Shown here: piece after piece, positions 16,693-26,117 of the stretch
Layout: every line of letters starts with the position of its first letter
How positions within the stretch are numbered: position 1 is the stretch's first letter
From: an uncultured Prevotella sp.
Lineage (GTDB): Bacteria > Bacteroidota > Bacteroidia > Bacteroidales > Bacteroidaceae
DNA length: 64,000 nt
Direction: 5' to 3'
Assembly: GCA_900548585.1 (NCBI GenBank)
Contig: URLI01000003.1
Location: 1-64,000, forward strand
Position numbers and translations under genes: made by a program
The notes under the pieces: model-generated
Databases searched by the model: none
What the model was told of the DNA's origin: nothing
The model's input: the letters and a program-made list of their open reading frames with translations, nothing else

Positions 16693-17919
16693 TCATTTCC
16701 CGGCGAGCAGGCGTTCCGCCATTGCCTTTCCGAGTGCCTCGCACTGCTCCTTCACAAGTGGTGTCATGGCCTGCTTCATGTCCACGGGCGTTCCCACCGG
16801 CTCGAATTTCAGGCGGTTCTCGTTCCACTCGCGTATCTTGTCAACGGCCTTCGATGCCCATCCGTGCGACCCGAACCACCCGATGAGATGGTTCTTTACG
16901 TCCTTCTCGGCAATCTCGGAGAGCAGCGCGTCCATCTCGTGGTACAGGCCGGCGTTGTATGTCGGCGCGCCCACGATCAGCCCTCGGTAGCGGAAGATGT
17001 CGCGCAGGATGTACGAGTGGTGCGTCTTCGAAACATTGTACATCACGATGTCCCTCACTCCCGCCTTCGAGGCGGCGGCGGCGATTTTCTCAGCCATGCG
17101 CTCGGTGTTGCCGTACATCGTGCCGTAGCATATCACGATACCTTCCTCCGTCTCGTAGCGGCTCATGCGGTCGTACTCCTTGACAACGCGGTCTATGTGC
17201 TCGTGCCACACCGGGCCGTGCGTCGTGCAGATGTAGTCTATGTCTATGCCTGCGAGTTTCTTCAGCGCGTTCTGCACCGGCACACCGTATTTGCCCACGA
17301 TGTTGCTGTAGTAGCGCACCATCTCGGGCCATGCCGTGTCGCAGTTCATCTCGGCGTCGATTATCCCTCCGTTCAGCGCGCCGAAGCATCCGAAGGCGTC
17401 GCCGCTGAACAATGTCGTGGCGCCGCATCCCGCGCCGTTGCAGCCGCGCCGCTTCTCCTCGCACAGGGTAACCATCGTCTCGGGCCAGTGCACCATCGGC
17501 GTCATGACGAACGTCAGCTGATGGCTGCCGAGGTCTATCGTGTCGCCGTTGCGAACCTCGACGTCGTCCTCACGGTGCATCCCGTAGAAGCCCGACAGCA
17601 TCCCGAATGTCTTCTTGTTGCCCACCACCTTCACGTCGGGGTAGTATTCCCTCACCAGCGCCATCGCGCCGCTGTGGTCCGGCTCCATGTGGTTTATCAC
17701 GACGTAGTCGATTTTCCTGTCGCCTATCACCTCTCGTATGTTCTCGAGGAACTGCGGGAAGAAGTCCACCTGCACGGCGTCGATGAGGCACACCTTCTCG
17801 TCGTCTATAAGGTATGAGTTGTAGCTCACGCCGTTTGGCAGCGGCCATAATCCCTCGAACAGGTTCTTGTTGCGGTCGTTGACCCCAACATAGTAGATGT
17901 TGCTTTTTATTTCCTTCAT
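16693..17919 (-). CDS. Flavodiiron protein (A-type flavoprotein, FprA family)
   Basis: This is a 408-residue cytoplasmic enzyme that reduces oxygen to water or nitric oxide to N2O. Residues 1-250 form a metallo-beta-lactamase-like domain carrying the diiron ligands (HMEPDHS near residue 83, a VHWPETM histidine, SGDAFG and THGPVWHEH). Residues 255-400 form a flavodoxin-like domain with the FMN phosphate loop YGTMYGNTERMAE. For an anaerobe such as Prevotella it is an oxygen- or NO-detoxifying enzyme. A divergent M16 peptidase gene lies 84 bp away. Confidence 0.94.
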   Translation of the reverse strand: MKEIKSNIYYVGVNDRNKNLFEGLWPLPNGVSYNSYLIDDEKVCLIDAVQVDFFPQFLENIREVIGDRKIDYVVINHMEPDHSGAMALVREYYPDVKVVGNKKTFGMLSGFYGMHREDDVEVRNGDTIDLGSHQLTFVMTPMVHWPETMVTLCEEKRRGCNGAGCGATTLFSGDAFGCFGALNGGIIDAEMNCDTAWPEMVRYYSNIVGKYGVPVQNALKKLAGIDIDYICTTHGPVWHEHIDRVVKEYDRMSRYETEEGIVICYGTMYGNTERMAEKIAAAASKAGVRDIVMYNVSKTHHSYILRDIFRYRGLIVGAPTYNAGLYHEMDALLSEIAEKDVKNHLIGWFGSHGWASKAVDKIREWNENRLKFEPVGTPVDMKQAMTPLVKEQCEALGKAMAERLLAGK

Positions 17920-17945
17920 GTCTTGCGTTTGTATTTATCTGCCTA

Positions 17946-17953
17946 CAAAATTA
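17946..17953 (-). promoter_or_regulatory. -7 element for the flavodiiron gene
   Basis: On the minus strand this reads TAATTTTG. It lies 26 bases upstream of the ATG at 17919 and back to back with the plus-strand promoter for the peptidase gene. Confidence 0.5.
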
Positions 17954-17987
17954 CAAAAAAAAAATGGCAGTAATGAAAAAAAAGGAG

Positions 17988-17995
17988 TATTTTTG
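17988..17995 (+). promoter_or_regulatory. -7 element for the M16 peptidase gene
   Basis: TATTTTTG fits TAnnTTTG and ends eight bases before the ATG at 18004, so the mRNA would have an extremely short leader. Confidence 0.5.
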
Positions 17996-18003
17996 TACCC
18001 GCG

Positions 18004-19275
18004 ATGGAATATAATACATATACATTTGACAACGGACTGCGCGTGATACACCTTCCGTCGGATGCCGACGTGGTTTACTGCGGCTACCAGATCGCGGCCG
18101 GGGCGCGCCACGAGGGGAGGGGCGAGGAGGGGCTCGCGCATTTCTGCGAGCACGTCACCTTCAAGGGGACGGAGCGCAGGAACCCGATTAAGATAATAAA
18201 CGAGCTGGAGCGTGTCGGAGGGGATGTCAACGCATTCACCAACAAGGAGGACACGGTGTATTACGCCGCCGTGCTGCGCGAGCACCTGCCGCGCGCCATC
18301 GACCTGCTCACCGACATAGTGTTCCACAGCACATACCCGCAGGAGGAGATTGACAAGGAGGTGGAGGTTATCTGCGACGAGATAGAGAGTTACAGCGATT
18401 CGCCGGCGGAACTGATATACGACGATTTCGAGAACCTGGTCTTCCGTGGGCATCCCCTCGGCCACAACATCCTCGGGACGGCGGAGGGTGTGCGGCGTTT
18501 CACCACCGCCGACGCGCTGCGCTTCACCGGGAAGTACTACAGACCGGGCAATGCGGTGCTGTTCGTGTACGGAGGAAAGGGTATTGACTGCAGAACAAGG
18601 AAGTTGCTCGGGGGCATTCCGGCGGAAAACCCGTACCGGGATGCACAGGCGCCGCCGCCGGCTGGCAACCCGGAAACAGGCGCCGGCAAAGGGATGCCGG
18701 AGGACTGCGGCACTTGCGATGCCGCGAGGAGGGTGTACCGCAGGCATCTTAGCACACACCAGGCGCATGTGATGGTTGGAAACCAGGCGTATTCTGCCGG
18801 GGACCCGCGCCGGTGGCCGCTCTATCTCCTGAACAATATCATAGGCGGCCCGGGGATGAACGCGCGCCTTAACATCGTCATGCGCGAGCGTCACGGACTG
18901 GTTTACACCGTTGAGAGCTCGATGGCCGCGTATGGCGACACGGGTATATGGTGCGTGTATTTCGGCTGCGATGCCGCCGACGTGAGTAAATGTCTTGGCA
19001 TGGTGAGGCGCGAGCTCGGCCGCTTCGCGGCAAGGCCGCTGTCGCAGGCGCGGCTGGCGGCTGCCAAAAAACAGTTGAAGGGGCAGCTCGGGGTGGCTTC
19101 GGACAACCGCGAGAGTTTCGCGCTTGGCTTCGGCAAGACTTTCCTGCACTGCGGCAGGGCGCGCGGGCTCGTCGAGACTTACCGGCGTATAGACGACGTG
19201 ACGCCGGACGACATAAGGCAGGCGGCGGAGGAGGTGTTCGCACCCGGAAGCATGACGACGCTCATATACGATTAG
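18004..19275 (+). CDS. M16 family zinc peptidase
   Basis: This 423-residue protein has the inverted zinc motif HxxEH as HFCEH at residues 46-50, with the downstream glutamate ligand in the EVEVICDEIE stretch near residue 120. Two repeated M16 domains follow, and the second (about 240-420) lacks the zinc motif, as usual. Family members degrade peptides or process precursors. No signal peptide is evident, so it is probably cytoplasmic. A G/P-rich linker at about 215-240 joins the halves. Its end overlaps the convergent WYL regulator gene by 14 bp. Confidence 0.92.
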   Translation: MEYNTYTFDNGLRVIHLPSDADVVYCGYQIAAGARHEGRGEEGLAHFCEHVTFKGTERRNPIKIINELERVGGDVNAFTNKEDTVYYAAVLREHLPRAIDLLTDIVFHSTYPQEEIDKEVEVICDEIESYSDSPAELIYDDFENLVFRGHPLGHNILGTAEGVRRFTTADALRFTGKYYRPGNAVLFVYGGKGIDCRTRKLLGGIPAENPYRDAQAPPPAGNPETGAGKGMPEDCGTCDAARRVYRRHLSTHQAHVMVGNQAYSAGDPRRWPLYLLNNIIGGPGMNARLNIVMRERHGLVYTVESSMAAYGDTGIWCVYFGCDAADVSKCLGMVRRELGRFAARPLSQARLAAAKKQLKGQLGVASDNRESFALGFGKTFLHCGRARGLVETYRRIDDVTPDDIRQAAEEVFAPGSMTTLIYD

Positions 19276-20170
19276 CGCTCGCCATGTTTGCTATCTTGCC
19301 ACGCAGGTATTCCTTGAAACCCTCGCTGCCCGTCACCTCGACGTCGTCGTACAGTCCCAGCACGAAGCGGCCTATGCCGGCATAGCTGCACACGGGCAGC
19401 CGTAGCAGCCAGCGGTTCCCAGACACCTTATCTATATATGATGCGGCGTCTGGATATTCCTCCATGATTATGTTGCGCGACAATGGGCCGAGATACATCT
19501 CAACCGTTTCCTGCCTTTCGCCGGAGAACATGAATATGTCGGTGTGCATGGCGCGGTGATGTTCCTCGTTGAGCCATTCCTCGTCGAGAACGTCAACAAG
19601 GCCTGTTCTCGAGAGTTTGAAGGTCTTGTTCATCTTCGACCTCGGCTCGTAGCATCGCACCTCGTTGTTGTTGTCGAGCAGCATGAACGGCTCCACGAGG
19701 CGGTCTTTCTCCGTGCGGCTGTGCGGCGAGTGGTAGTTGCGCAGCACCGCCATCCGCTTCAGTTTTATTGCCTTGTACAGCTGTGACACGTTGTGCGCCA
19801 TGTTCTCGCGCAGTTTGTTGTCCGCAAGGATGTTGAAATCATAGAACCGGTCGAGTTTTTTCAGCAGGTTGTTTGCCACGGCGTTGCGTTTGTCAGATGC
19901 CTCGAGCAGCCTGCGCATGGTGAGTATCTCGTCCTCGGTGAAGCCGATGCACTCCTGAAGGCGCGTGAAGAATGGCGACTGGCGGTCGATGCTGTATATC
20001 CCTCCGCGCTTCTCCACTATGAAGCCGCAGTCGCGGAAGAAGTCGAGGTAGTAGTAGAAGTTGCGGCGGCCAATCCCCGTTTTCTCGCATAGTTGCTCGA
20101 CGGTCAGCCCCCTGTTCTCGGAGAGCAGCAGTAGAAGAGCCAGTTCGTGGTTCAGCTTGTCGTGGCGCAT
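19262..20170 (-). CDS. WYL-domain transcriptional regulator
   Basis: At 302 residues it has an N-terminal winged helix (about 5-60, RGLTVEQLCEKTGIGRRNFYYYL) and a WYL-type ligand-sensing domain (about 130-220). The latter contains AIKLKRMAVLRNYHS and the PFMLLDNNNEVRCYEP segment that replaces the canonical P-Y-x-W-Y-L core. A C-terminal extension follows. Such proteins sense nucleic acid or nucleotide ligands and often control stress or defence genes. A 16-bp tandem repeat lies directly upstream of its start. Targets are unknown. Confidence 0.82.
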   Translation of the reverse strand: MRHDKLNHELALLLLLSENRGLTVEQLCEKTGIGRRNFYYYLDFFRDCGFIVEKRGGIYSIDRQSPFFTRLQECIGFTEDEILTMRRLLEASDKRNAVANNLLKKLDRFYDFNILADNKLRENMAHNVSQLYKAIKLKRMAVLRNYHSPHSRTEKDRLVEPFMLLDNNNEVRCYEPRSKMNKTFKLSRTGLVDVLDEEWLNEEHHRAMHTDIFMFSGERQETVEMYLGPLSRNIIMEEYPDAASYIDKVSGNRWLLRLPVCSYAGIGRFVLGLYDDVEVTGSEGFKEYLRGKIANMASANRI

Positions 20171-20191
20171 GTCTTTATGATTTCTCTGGAA

Positions 20192-20263
20192 TTTTCTAGT
20201 TTTCTAGCACTCTAGTTTTCTAGCACTCTAGATTTCTAGCACTCTAGTTTTCTAGTGATCTGG
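20192..20263 (+). repeat. Tandem 16-bp repeat upstream of the WYL regulator
   Basis: Units at 20200-20215 and 20216-20231 are identical (TTTTCTAGCACTCTAG). The unit at 20232-20247 differs by one base, 20248-20263 is a diverged copy, and 20192-20199 is a half unit. It sits in the 104-bp gap between the rnhB stop and the regulator start, where an operator would be expected. Confidence 0.8.
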
Positions 20264-20274
20264 CATTTCCGGCA

Positions 20275-20853
20275 TCACTGACGCATCCTGAAGCTCCTGC
20301 GGTGATAGGGTGTCATCCCGTGCTTCGCTATAGCCTCGCGGTGTTTCTTGGTGGGATAGCCCTTGTTCTTCTTCCAGTCATATTGCGGGTAGTCCTCGGC
20401 GAGACGCTCCATATAGTCATCGCGGTAGGTCTTTGCCAGTATGCTGGCGGCGGCAATGGAGAGATATTTCGCGTCGCCCTTCACTATGCAGGTGTGCGGT
20501 ATGTCGCGGTATGGCCTGAAGCGGTTGCCGTCCACTATTATAGCCCCGGGGCGCACTGCAAGTTTGTCGAGTGCGCGGTGCATGGCGAGTATCGAGGCGT
20601 TGAGGATGTTAATCTCGTCAATCTCCTCCGGGGTGGCCACGCCCACGGCCCACGCCACGGCGTCGCGCTCTATCGCCACGCGCAGCTGCCTGCGTTTACG
20701 GTCGGTCAGTGCCTTGGAGTCGTTGAGCTCCTCGTTGGCGTAGTCCGGCGGCAGTATCACCGCCGCCGCAAACACGCTGCCGGCAAGACAGCCGCGTCCC
20801 GCCTCGTCGCAGCCCGCCTCTGCCGCACATTCTGTGTAATGTTTCTCAAGCAT
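20275..20853 (-). CDS. rnhB: Ribonuclease HII
   Basis: It cleaves the RNA strand of RNA-DNA hybrids and removes misincorporated ribonucleotides. The 192-residue protein carries the DEAGRG motif near residue 18 with a catalytic Asp and Glu, the IIVDGNRF strand with another acidic residue near residue 100, and the SIAAASILAKTYRD helix. The C-terminus has the YPQYDWKKNKGYPTKKH segment of the family. Confidence 0.96.
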   Translation of the reverse strand: MLEKHYTECAAEAGCDEAGRGCLAGSVFAAAVILPPDYANEELNDSKALTDRKRRQLRVAIERDAVAWAVGVATPEEIDEINILNASILAMHRALDKLAVRPGAIIVDGNRFRPYRDIPHTCIVKGDAKYLSIAAASILAKTYRDDYMERLAEDYPQYDWKKNKGYPTKKHREAIAKHGMTPYHRRSFRMRQ

Positions 20854-21168
20854 GTCCTTATGTTATTTTTGTTTACTGTTGTTCCGCCCCTGCTCCTAAA
20901 AAGGAAAACGCAGGTTCGCTTAACTTATTGTGCGTGCCGCCGCGATAAATTCAGTCAGTTGGAAATGTGAATGCGCGTTCTTCGCGAATTTATGATAATC
21001 CACTCCCTCCCTTATATAAAATAAGGTGATTTTGTTAAAAAAGAGCCTCCATGAAACAATTTTGTTATATTTATTTTGCCAGTAAGGAAAAAATATCTTA
21101 AATTTGCAATCGGAACGTAAAAAAGTTTATTTTATTAATTAAAAAACACACTGAAAAGTCAACTTTTT
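20854..21168. promoter_or_regulatory. Intergenic region with strong SusC promoter
   Basis: The divergent gap is AT-rich. It contains a well-formed Bacteroidetes promoter for the SusC operon: TTTTG at 21074-21078, a 20-base spacer, and TAAATTTG at 21099-21106, giving an initiation point near 21113 and a leader of about 55 bases. No gene was seen in the rest. Confidence 0.65.
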
Positions 21169-24100
21169 ATGAAATTAAGGCTTTGTATGATTTTGGTCAG
21201 CCTGACATTCTTCTTGGGAATGGCGAAGGCGCAAACGGTTGTTTCCGGTACCATCATCTCATCAGAAGATGGCGAGCCGCTGATTGGTGCCTCCGTAATG
21301 GTGAAGGGCACTCAGGTCGGCGCGACAACCGATTTCGATGGTAATTTCTCGATTACCACTCAAGTTAGTAACCCGCAGATCGTGGTCAGCTATATCGGAA
21401 TGCAGACGGTGACTCTCAAGGGTACGCGTAACATGAAGATAACGATGAACCCCGACAAGGCACAGCAAATCGAGGAAGTCGTGGTCACTGGTATGCAGAA
21501 GATGGACAAGCGATTGTTCACCGGTGCCTCAACGAAGGTCGATGCCGAGAAGGCGAAGATCGACGGCGTGTCGGACATCTCACGCTCGCTCGAAGGCCGT
21601 GCGGCCGGTGTCAGCGTGCAGAACGTTTCTGGTACGTTCGGTACTGCACCGAAGATCCGCGTGCGTGGCGCGACATCCATCTACGGCTCGTCAAAACCGC
21701 TGTGGGTGGTTGACGGTGTCATCATGGAGGACGTGACGGAGGTTGATGCCGACGCACTTTCCTCTGGAGACGCAGCAACGGTTATCTCAAACGCCATCGC
21801 AGGTCTGAACGCAGACGACATCGCAAGCTTCGACATCCTGAAAGACGGTTCGGCAACATCAATCTATGGCGCGCGCGCCATGGCTGGTGTGATCGTCGTG
21901 ACGACAAAACGCGGTAAGGCCGGTTCGTCGCGCATCTCCTACACAGGTGAGTTCACGATGCGTCTCAAACCGAATTACTCGCAGTTCAACATCATGAACT
22001 CGCAGGAGCAGATGTCTGTGTACCGCGAGATGATGAGGAACGGTTTCTTCTCGTTCACAAGCGCATACCGCGCATCCAACAGTGGCGTGTTCGGCAAGAT
22101 GTACCACTTGATGAACACCTACGATCCCGCAACAGGCAAGTTCCTGCTCGAGAACACCCCGGAGGCCATGGCAAGCTACCTGCGCAAGGCAGAGTATCAG
22201 AACACCGACTGGTTCGACCGCCTGTTCTCAAACTCGATACAGATGAACCACTCTATCAGCATGAGCGGCGGTACGGACAAGGCACAGTACTACACCTCGT
22301 TCTCCATGCTCGACGACCCAGGGTGGACAAAGAAAAGCCGCGTGCAGCGCTACACGGCAAACATCAATGCCAACTACAATATGAACAAGAGGCTCTCCCT
22401 CAACATGATTGGCAACGCAAGCTACCGCAAGCAGCAGGCTCCGGGTACGACAAACCAGTCTACCGACGCGGTGTTCGGCGCAGTGTCGCGTGACTTCGAC
22501 ATCAACCCGTACTCCTACTCGCTCAACACTTCGCGCACGCTTGACCCGGACGGATTCTATGTGCGCAGCTACGCTCCGTTCAACATCTTCCACGAATTGG
22601 AGAACAACTTCATGGACTACGACGTAATCGACATGAAGTTCCAGGCAGAACTGAAGTACAAGCCCATCACCAAGGTGGAGCTCAGCCTGCTCGGCGCATA
22701 CAAGGTGTCCACAACAACGCAGAGCCACAAGATTACCGAGAACAGTAACCAGGCAATGGCATTCCGCATGATGGACGACGCAACGATGCGCAACGCCAAC
22801 CCGTGGCTCTACACCGACCCGGACATGCCTAACACACTGCCGGAGTCTGTGCTGCCAAAGGGCGGCTTCTACCGCGAGACGAAATACAAGATGAACAGCT
22901 GGGACATGCGTGCCACTGCATCATACAACGACGTTTACAACGACCGTCACATACTGAACCTTTACGGCGGTATGGAAATCAACGACGTGAAGCGCAGCCG
23001 CTCATACTTCAACGGTGTCGGCATGCAGTACGGAATGGGCCTCCTCGGAAGCTACGACTACAAGTTCTTCAAGCAGGCATCTGAAGAGAACTCAATATAC
23101 TACTCTCTCAACAACGGTTACGGCCGCGAGGTGTCGTTCTTCGGAACAGCAACATACTCTTGGAAGGGACGCTACACGGTGAACGGAACAGTACGCTACG
23201 AGGGCAGCAACCGCCTCGGAAAGGCCCGCAGCGCACGCTGGCTGCCTACATGGAACATCTCAGGCGCATGGAACGCACACGAGGAGCCGTGGTTCGAGAA
23301 ACTCAACCCGTATCTCTCGCACGCGACGCTGAAGACAAGTTACTCGCTCACCGGTGACAAGCCTGCCATCACGAACGCAGAGGTCATCATCTCGAGCTTC
23401 AACCAGTGGCGTCCGTTCAGCGAGGACCATGAGTCCGGACTCACCATAGACGATTTCGCGAACCCGAACCTTACATACGAGAAGAAGCACGAGTTCAACC
23501 TCGGGCTCGACCTCGGCTTCCTCAACAACAGGCTGAACCTCGAGATGGCTTACTACCATCGTAACAACTACGACCTGATTGGCCCGCAGCGCACAATCGG
23601 TGACGACGGCGCGGTAATCAAGTATGCCAACGTGGCATCCATGAAGTCGAGCGGTTTCGAGCTCACCATCTCTTCACGCAACATCGTGAAGAAGGACTTC
23701 ACATGGAACACCGACTTCATCTTCTCGCACAGCAAGAGTGAGGTTACGAAACTCAACTCACGCACACGCGTGATCGACATGATCAGCGGCTCTGGCTTCA
23801 CAGGCGAGGGCTACCCGTACCGCGCACTCTTCTCGATGGACTTCCGCGGACTGGACAACAAGGGTCTGCCAACGTTCATAAATCAGGATGGAGAGCTCGT
23901 GACCAGCCGCACAGGGTACAAACCAATCGACTTCCAGTCGTACAACCTTGACCACCTGATCTACAACGGGCCGGTTGACCCGACTATCACGGGATCTCTC
24001 GGAAACATGTTCACATACAAGGGACTCTCACTCAACGTGTTCATCACATACGCCGCAGGCAACAAGGTGCGCCTCGACCCGACATTCGGGCTTGGCTACT

Positions 24101-24495
24101 CTGACATGAGCGCGATGCCGAAGGAGTTCCAGAACCGCTGGACCGTTCCTGGCGACGAGGCAAAGACAGACATACCTGCCATATCCGACTTCCGCCAGAT
24201 GCAGAGCGACCAGTATCTCTCGCGTGCATACGGAGCGTACAACTACTCACAGAACCGCATTGCAAAGGGTGACTTCATACGAATGAAGGAAATATCACTT
24301 GGCTACGACATCCCGCAGAGCTTCGTGAAGCATCTCGGACTCTCATCGGCAAGCCTGAAATTCCAGGGAACAAACCTGTTCCTCATCTATTCTGACAAGA
24401 AACTGCTCGGACAGGACCCGGAGTTCACAAACGCAGGTGGTGTCGCCATACCTATGGCAAGACAGTTCACATTTACGGTACGTCTTGGAATTTAA
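21169..24495 (+). CDS. SusC/RagA-type TonB-linked outer-membrane transporter
   Basis: At 1,108 residues it has a signal peptide (1-21, ending KAQ), an N-terminal carboxypeptidase-like domain (TVVSGTIISSEDGEPLIGAS at 23-42), a plug domain (about 110-240, with the RGATSIYGSSKPLWVVDGV pattern), and a beta-barrel to the C-terminal ARQFTFTVRLGI. A TonB-box-like stretch precedes the plug (IEEVVVTGMQ). It should import a substrate captured by the adjacent SusD-like lipoprotein, powered by TonB. The operon has no glycoside hydrolase, so the substrate is unlikely to be a simple starch-like glycan. Confidence 0.96.
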   Translation: MKLRLCMILVSLTFFLGMAKAQTVVSGTIISSEDGEPLIGASVMVKGTQVGATTDFDGNFSITTQVSNPQIVVSYIGMQTVTLKGTRNMKITMNPDKAQQIEEVVVTGMQKMDKRLFTGASTKVDAEKAKIDGVSDISRSLEGRAAGVSVQNVSGTFGTAPKIRVRGATSIYGSSKPLWVVDGVIMEDVTEVDADALSSGDAATVISNAIAGLNADDIASFDILKDGSATSIYGARAMAGVIVVTTKRGKAGSSRISYTGEFTMRLKPNYSQFNIMNSQEQMSVYREMMRNGFFSFTSAYRASNSGVFGKMYHLMNTYDPATGKFLLENTPEAMASYLRKAEYQNTDWFDRLFSNSIQMNHSISMSGGTDKAQYYTSFSMLDDPGWTKKSRVQRYTANINANYNMNKRLSLNMIGNASYRKQQAPGTTNQSTDAVFGAVSRDFDINPYSYSLNTSRTLDPDGFYVRSYAPFNIFHELENNFMDYDVIDMKFQAELKYKPITKVELSLLGAYKVSTTTQSHKITENSNQAMAFRMMDDATMRNANPWLYTDPDMPNTLPESVLPKGGFYRETKYKMNSWDMRATASYNDVYNDRHILNLYGGMEINDVKRSRSYFNGVGMQYGMGLLGSYDYKFFKQASEENSIYYSLNNGYGREVSFFGTATYSWKGRYTVNGTVRYEGSNRLGKARSARWLPTWNISGAWNAHEEPWFEKLNPYLSHATLKTSYSLTGDKPAITNAEVIISSFNQWRPFSEDHESGLTIDDFANPNLTYEKKHEFNLGLDLGFLNNRLNLEMAYYHRNNYDLIGPQRTIGDDGAVIKYANVASMKSSGFELTISSRNIVKKDFTWNTDFIFSHSKSEVTKLNSRTRVIDMISGSGFTGEGYPYRALFSMDFRGLDNKGLPTFINQDGELVTSRTGYKPIDFQSYNLDHLIYNGPVDPTITGSLGNMFTYKGLSLNVFITYAAGNKVRLDPTFGLGYSDMSAMPKEFQNRWTVPGDEAKTDIPAISDFRQMQSDQYLSRAYGAYNYSQNRIAKGDFIRMKEISLGYDIPQSFVKHLGLSSASLKFQGTNLFLIYSDKKLLGQDPEFTNAGGVAIPMARQFTFTVRLGI

Positions 24496-24520
24496 TAACT
24501 ATATAACAGAACATAACAGT

Positions 24521-26095
24521 ATGAAATTCAAATATTTAATTTTTGCAGCAGCATCGTTGCTCGCATTGAGTTCTTGCGATGACTATTTGGATAGGCTGCC
24601 AGACGACCGTGCGGAGCTGAACACTCCTGAGAAAATAACACAGTTGCTCGTGTCGGCATATCCAACGTGCAACATATCGCTTATCGGAGAGACCAGCTCA
24701 GACAACATGGGAAACAACGGTCCCAGTTACTCGTTCGACATAATGCTCGACGAACTCTACCGCTTCAAGGACGTTGACATGACTGACAATGACTCTCCAT
24801 ATTATATATGGAATAATTACTATCGTGCTGTGGCAACCGCCAACCAGGCTCTTGACGCAATCGCCAAGTACGGCAACCAGAGCGAGCTGAAGGCTCAGGC
24901 GGCAGAGGCAAAGCTGTGCCGCGCATACGGAATGTTCATGCTCGCAAACGTATTCTGCATGGCGTGGAATCCGGACAAGGCCGACGAGTACCTCGGGCTG
25001 CCTTACCCGCACGAGCCGGGAGTGTCGACGGCTAACCGTGGCACGCTGCGCCAACTCTACGAGAACATCAACAAGGACATAGAAGAGGCCCTGCCAGACG
25101 TTGACGATGCACTGTACACGCAGCCAAAGTACCACTGGAACATGCGCGCGGCATACGCTTTCGGGGCACGCTTCAACCTCTACTACATGAACTATGACAA
25201 GGCAATAGAGTATGCAGACAAGGCTCTCGGCACAAACCCGGAGACGCTGCTGCGCAACTATGCCGCATACGAGAAACTTGGCGCAAGTGATTTCAACAAC
25301 CTCTACAACCGCTCGTCGGAGCCTGCCAACTTCCTGCTGATACCATCTTACTCGACCGCTGCCCGCTACGTGTTCAGCCAGCGCTACGGACACAACGCGG
25401 CCATGTGCAGCTACGAGACATACTGGGCAGACGCGCCATGGGGCTCTGGCTCGGATGTCAACACACTCTACTGGGCTAATAAGCTTTATGGAAACTCATC
25501 AGGCGTTGTTGTCCCGAAGATGTATGAGTTCTTCGAATACACAGACAAGGTCGCAGGCATCGGCTACGTCCATGTAATGGATCAGGCATTCACCGCAGAC
25601 GAGACGCTTCTCGTGCGCGCAGAGGCCTACGCACTGAAGAACAACATTGACGCGGCTCTCGCAGACATGAACACATGGGTGGTGTCACACTGCAAGGAGA
25701 AAGCAGGCAACGACGGGCAACTGTTGCGCCCCGTACTCACAACTGCCGTCGTAGACACCTTCATCACTCATCTTGAGTATGCACCGGCAATCCCCGACGG
25801 AAACCGCGACCGCTCAATCCGCAAGGAACTCCATCCGCAGGGATTCTCGATCGGCAATGCCGGCGCCAACGGCGTGAACACTCAGGAAAACATAATCCAG
25901 TTCATACTCCACATGCGCCGCCTCGAGACACGCCAGCAGGGCTACCGCTTCTACGACGTAAAGCGCTACGGCATCTCGTATGCACACTTCCTGTCGGGAG
26001 AGGACCCAGTGGTGTTCCAGCCGGGAGACCTGAGGGGAGCAATACAAATCCCGTCGGACGTAGTCAACGCAGGATTGCAAAAGAACCCAAGATAA
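24521..26095 (+). CDS. SusD/RagB-type substrate-binding lipoprotein
   Basis: At 524 residues it has the lipobox LSSC with Cys near residue 19. It then shows the SusD pattern: an N-terminal CDDYLDRLPDD motif, tetratricopeptide-like helices (about 80-250, AVATANQALDAIAKYGN), and a C-terminal region with LLVRAEAYALKN, RRLETRQQGYRFYDVKRYG and a closing PSDVVNAGLQKNPR. It forms the lid over the SusC barrel at the cell surface. The start at 24521 is chosen because the signal peptide begins there; the in-frame ATG at 24437 lies inside susC. It is 25 bp after susC. Confidence 0.95.
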   Translation: MKFKYLIFAAASLLALSSCDDYLDRLPDDRAELNTPEKITQLLVSAYPTCNISLIGETSSDNMGNNGPSYSFDIMLDELYRFKDVDMTDNDSPYYIWNNYYRAVATANQALDAIAKYGNQSELKAQAAEAKLCRAYGMFMLANVFCMAWNPDKADEYLGLPYPHEPGVSTANRGTLRQLYENINKDIEEALPDVDDALYTQPKYHWNMRAAYAFGARFNLYYMNYDKAIEYADKALGTNPETLLRNYAAYEKLGASDFNNLYNRSSEPANFLLIPSYSTAARYVFSQRYGHNAAMCSYETYWADAPWGSGSDVNTLYWANKLYGNSSGVVVPKMYEFFEYTDKVAGIGYVHVMDQAFTADETLLVRAEAYALKNNIDAALADMNTWVVSHCKEKAGNDGQLLRPVLTTAVVDTFITHLEYAPAIPDGNRDRSIRKELHPQGFSIGNAGANGVNTQENIIQFILHMRRLETRQQGYRFYDVKRYGISYAHFLSGEDPVVFQPGDLRGAIQIPSDVVNAGLQKNPR

Positions 26096-26117
26096 CTTAA
26101 AACAATACTGATATAAA

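Noticed and set aside
16660..17817. Long plus-strand open frame opposite the flavodiiron gene
   Set aside because: The minus-strand gene has complete family motifs. This frame is its shadow and is rich in V, H and R from the complement.
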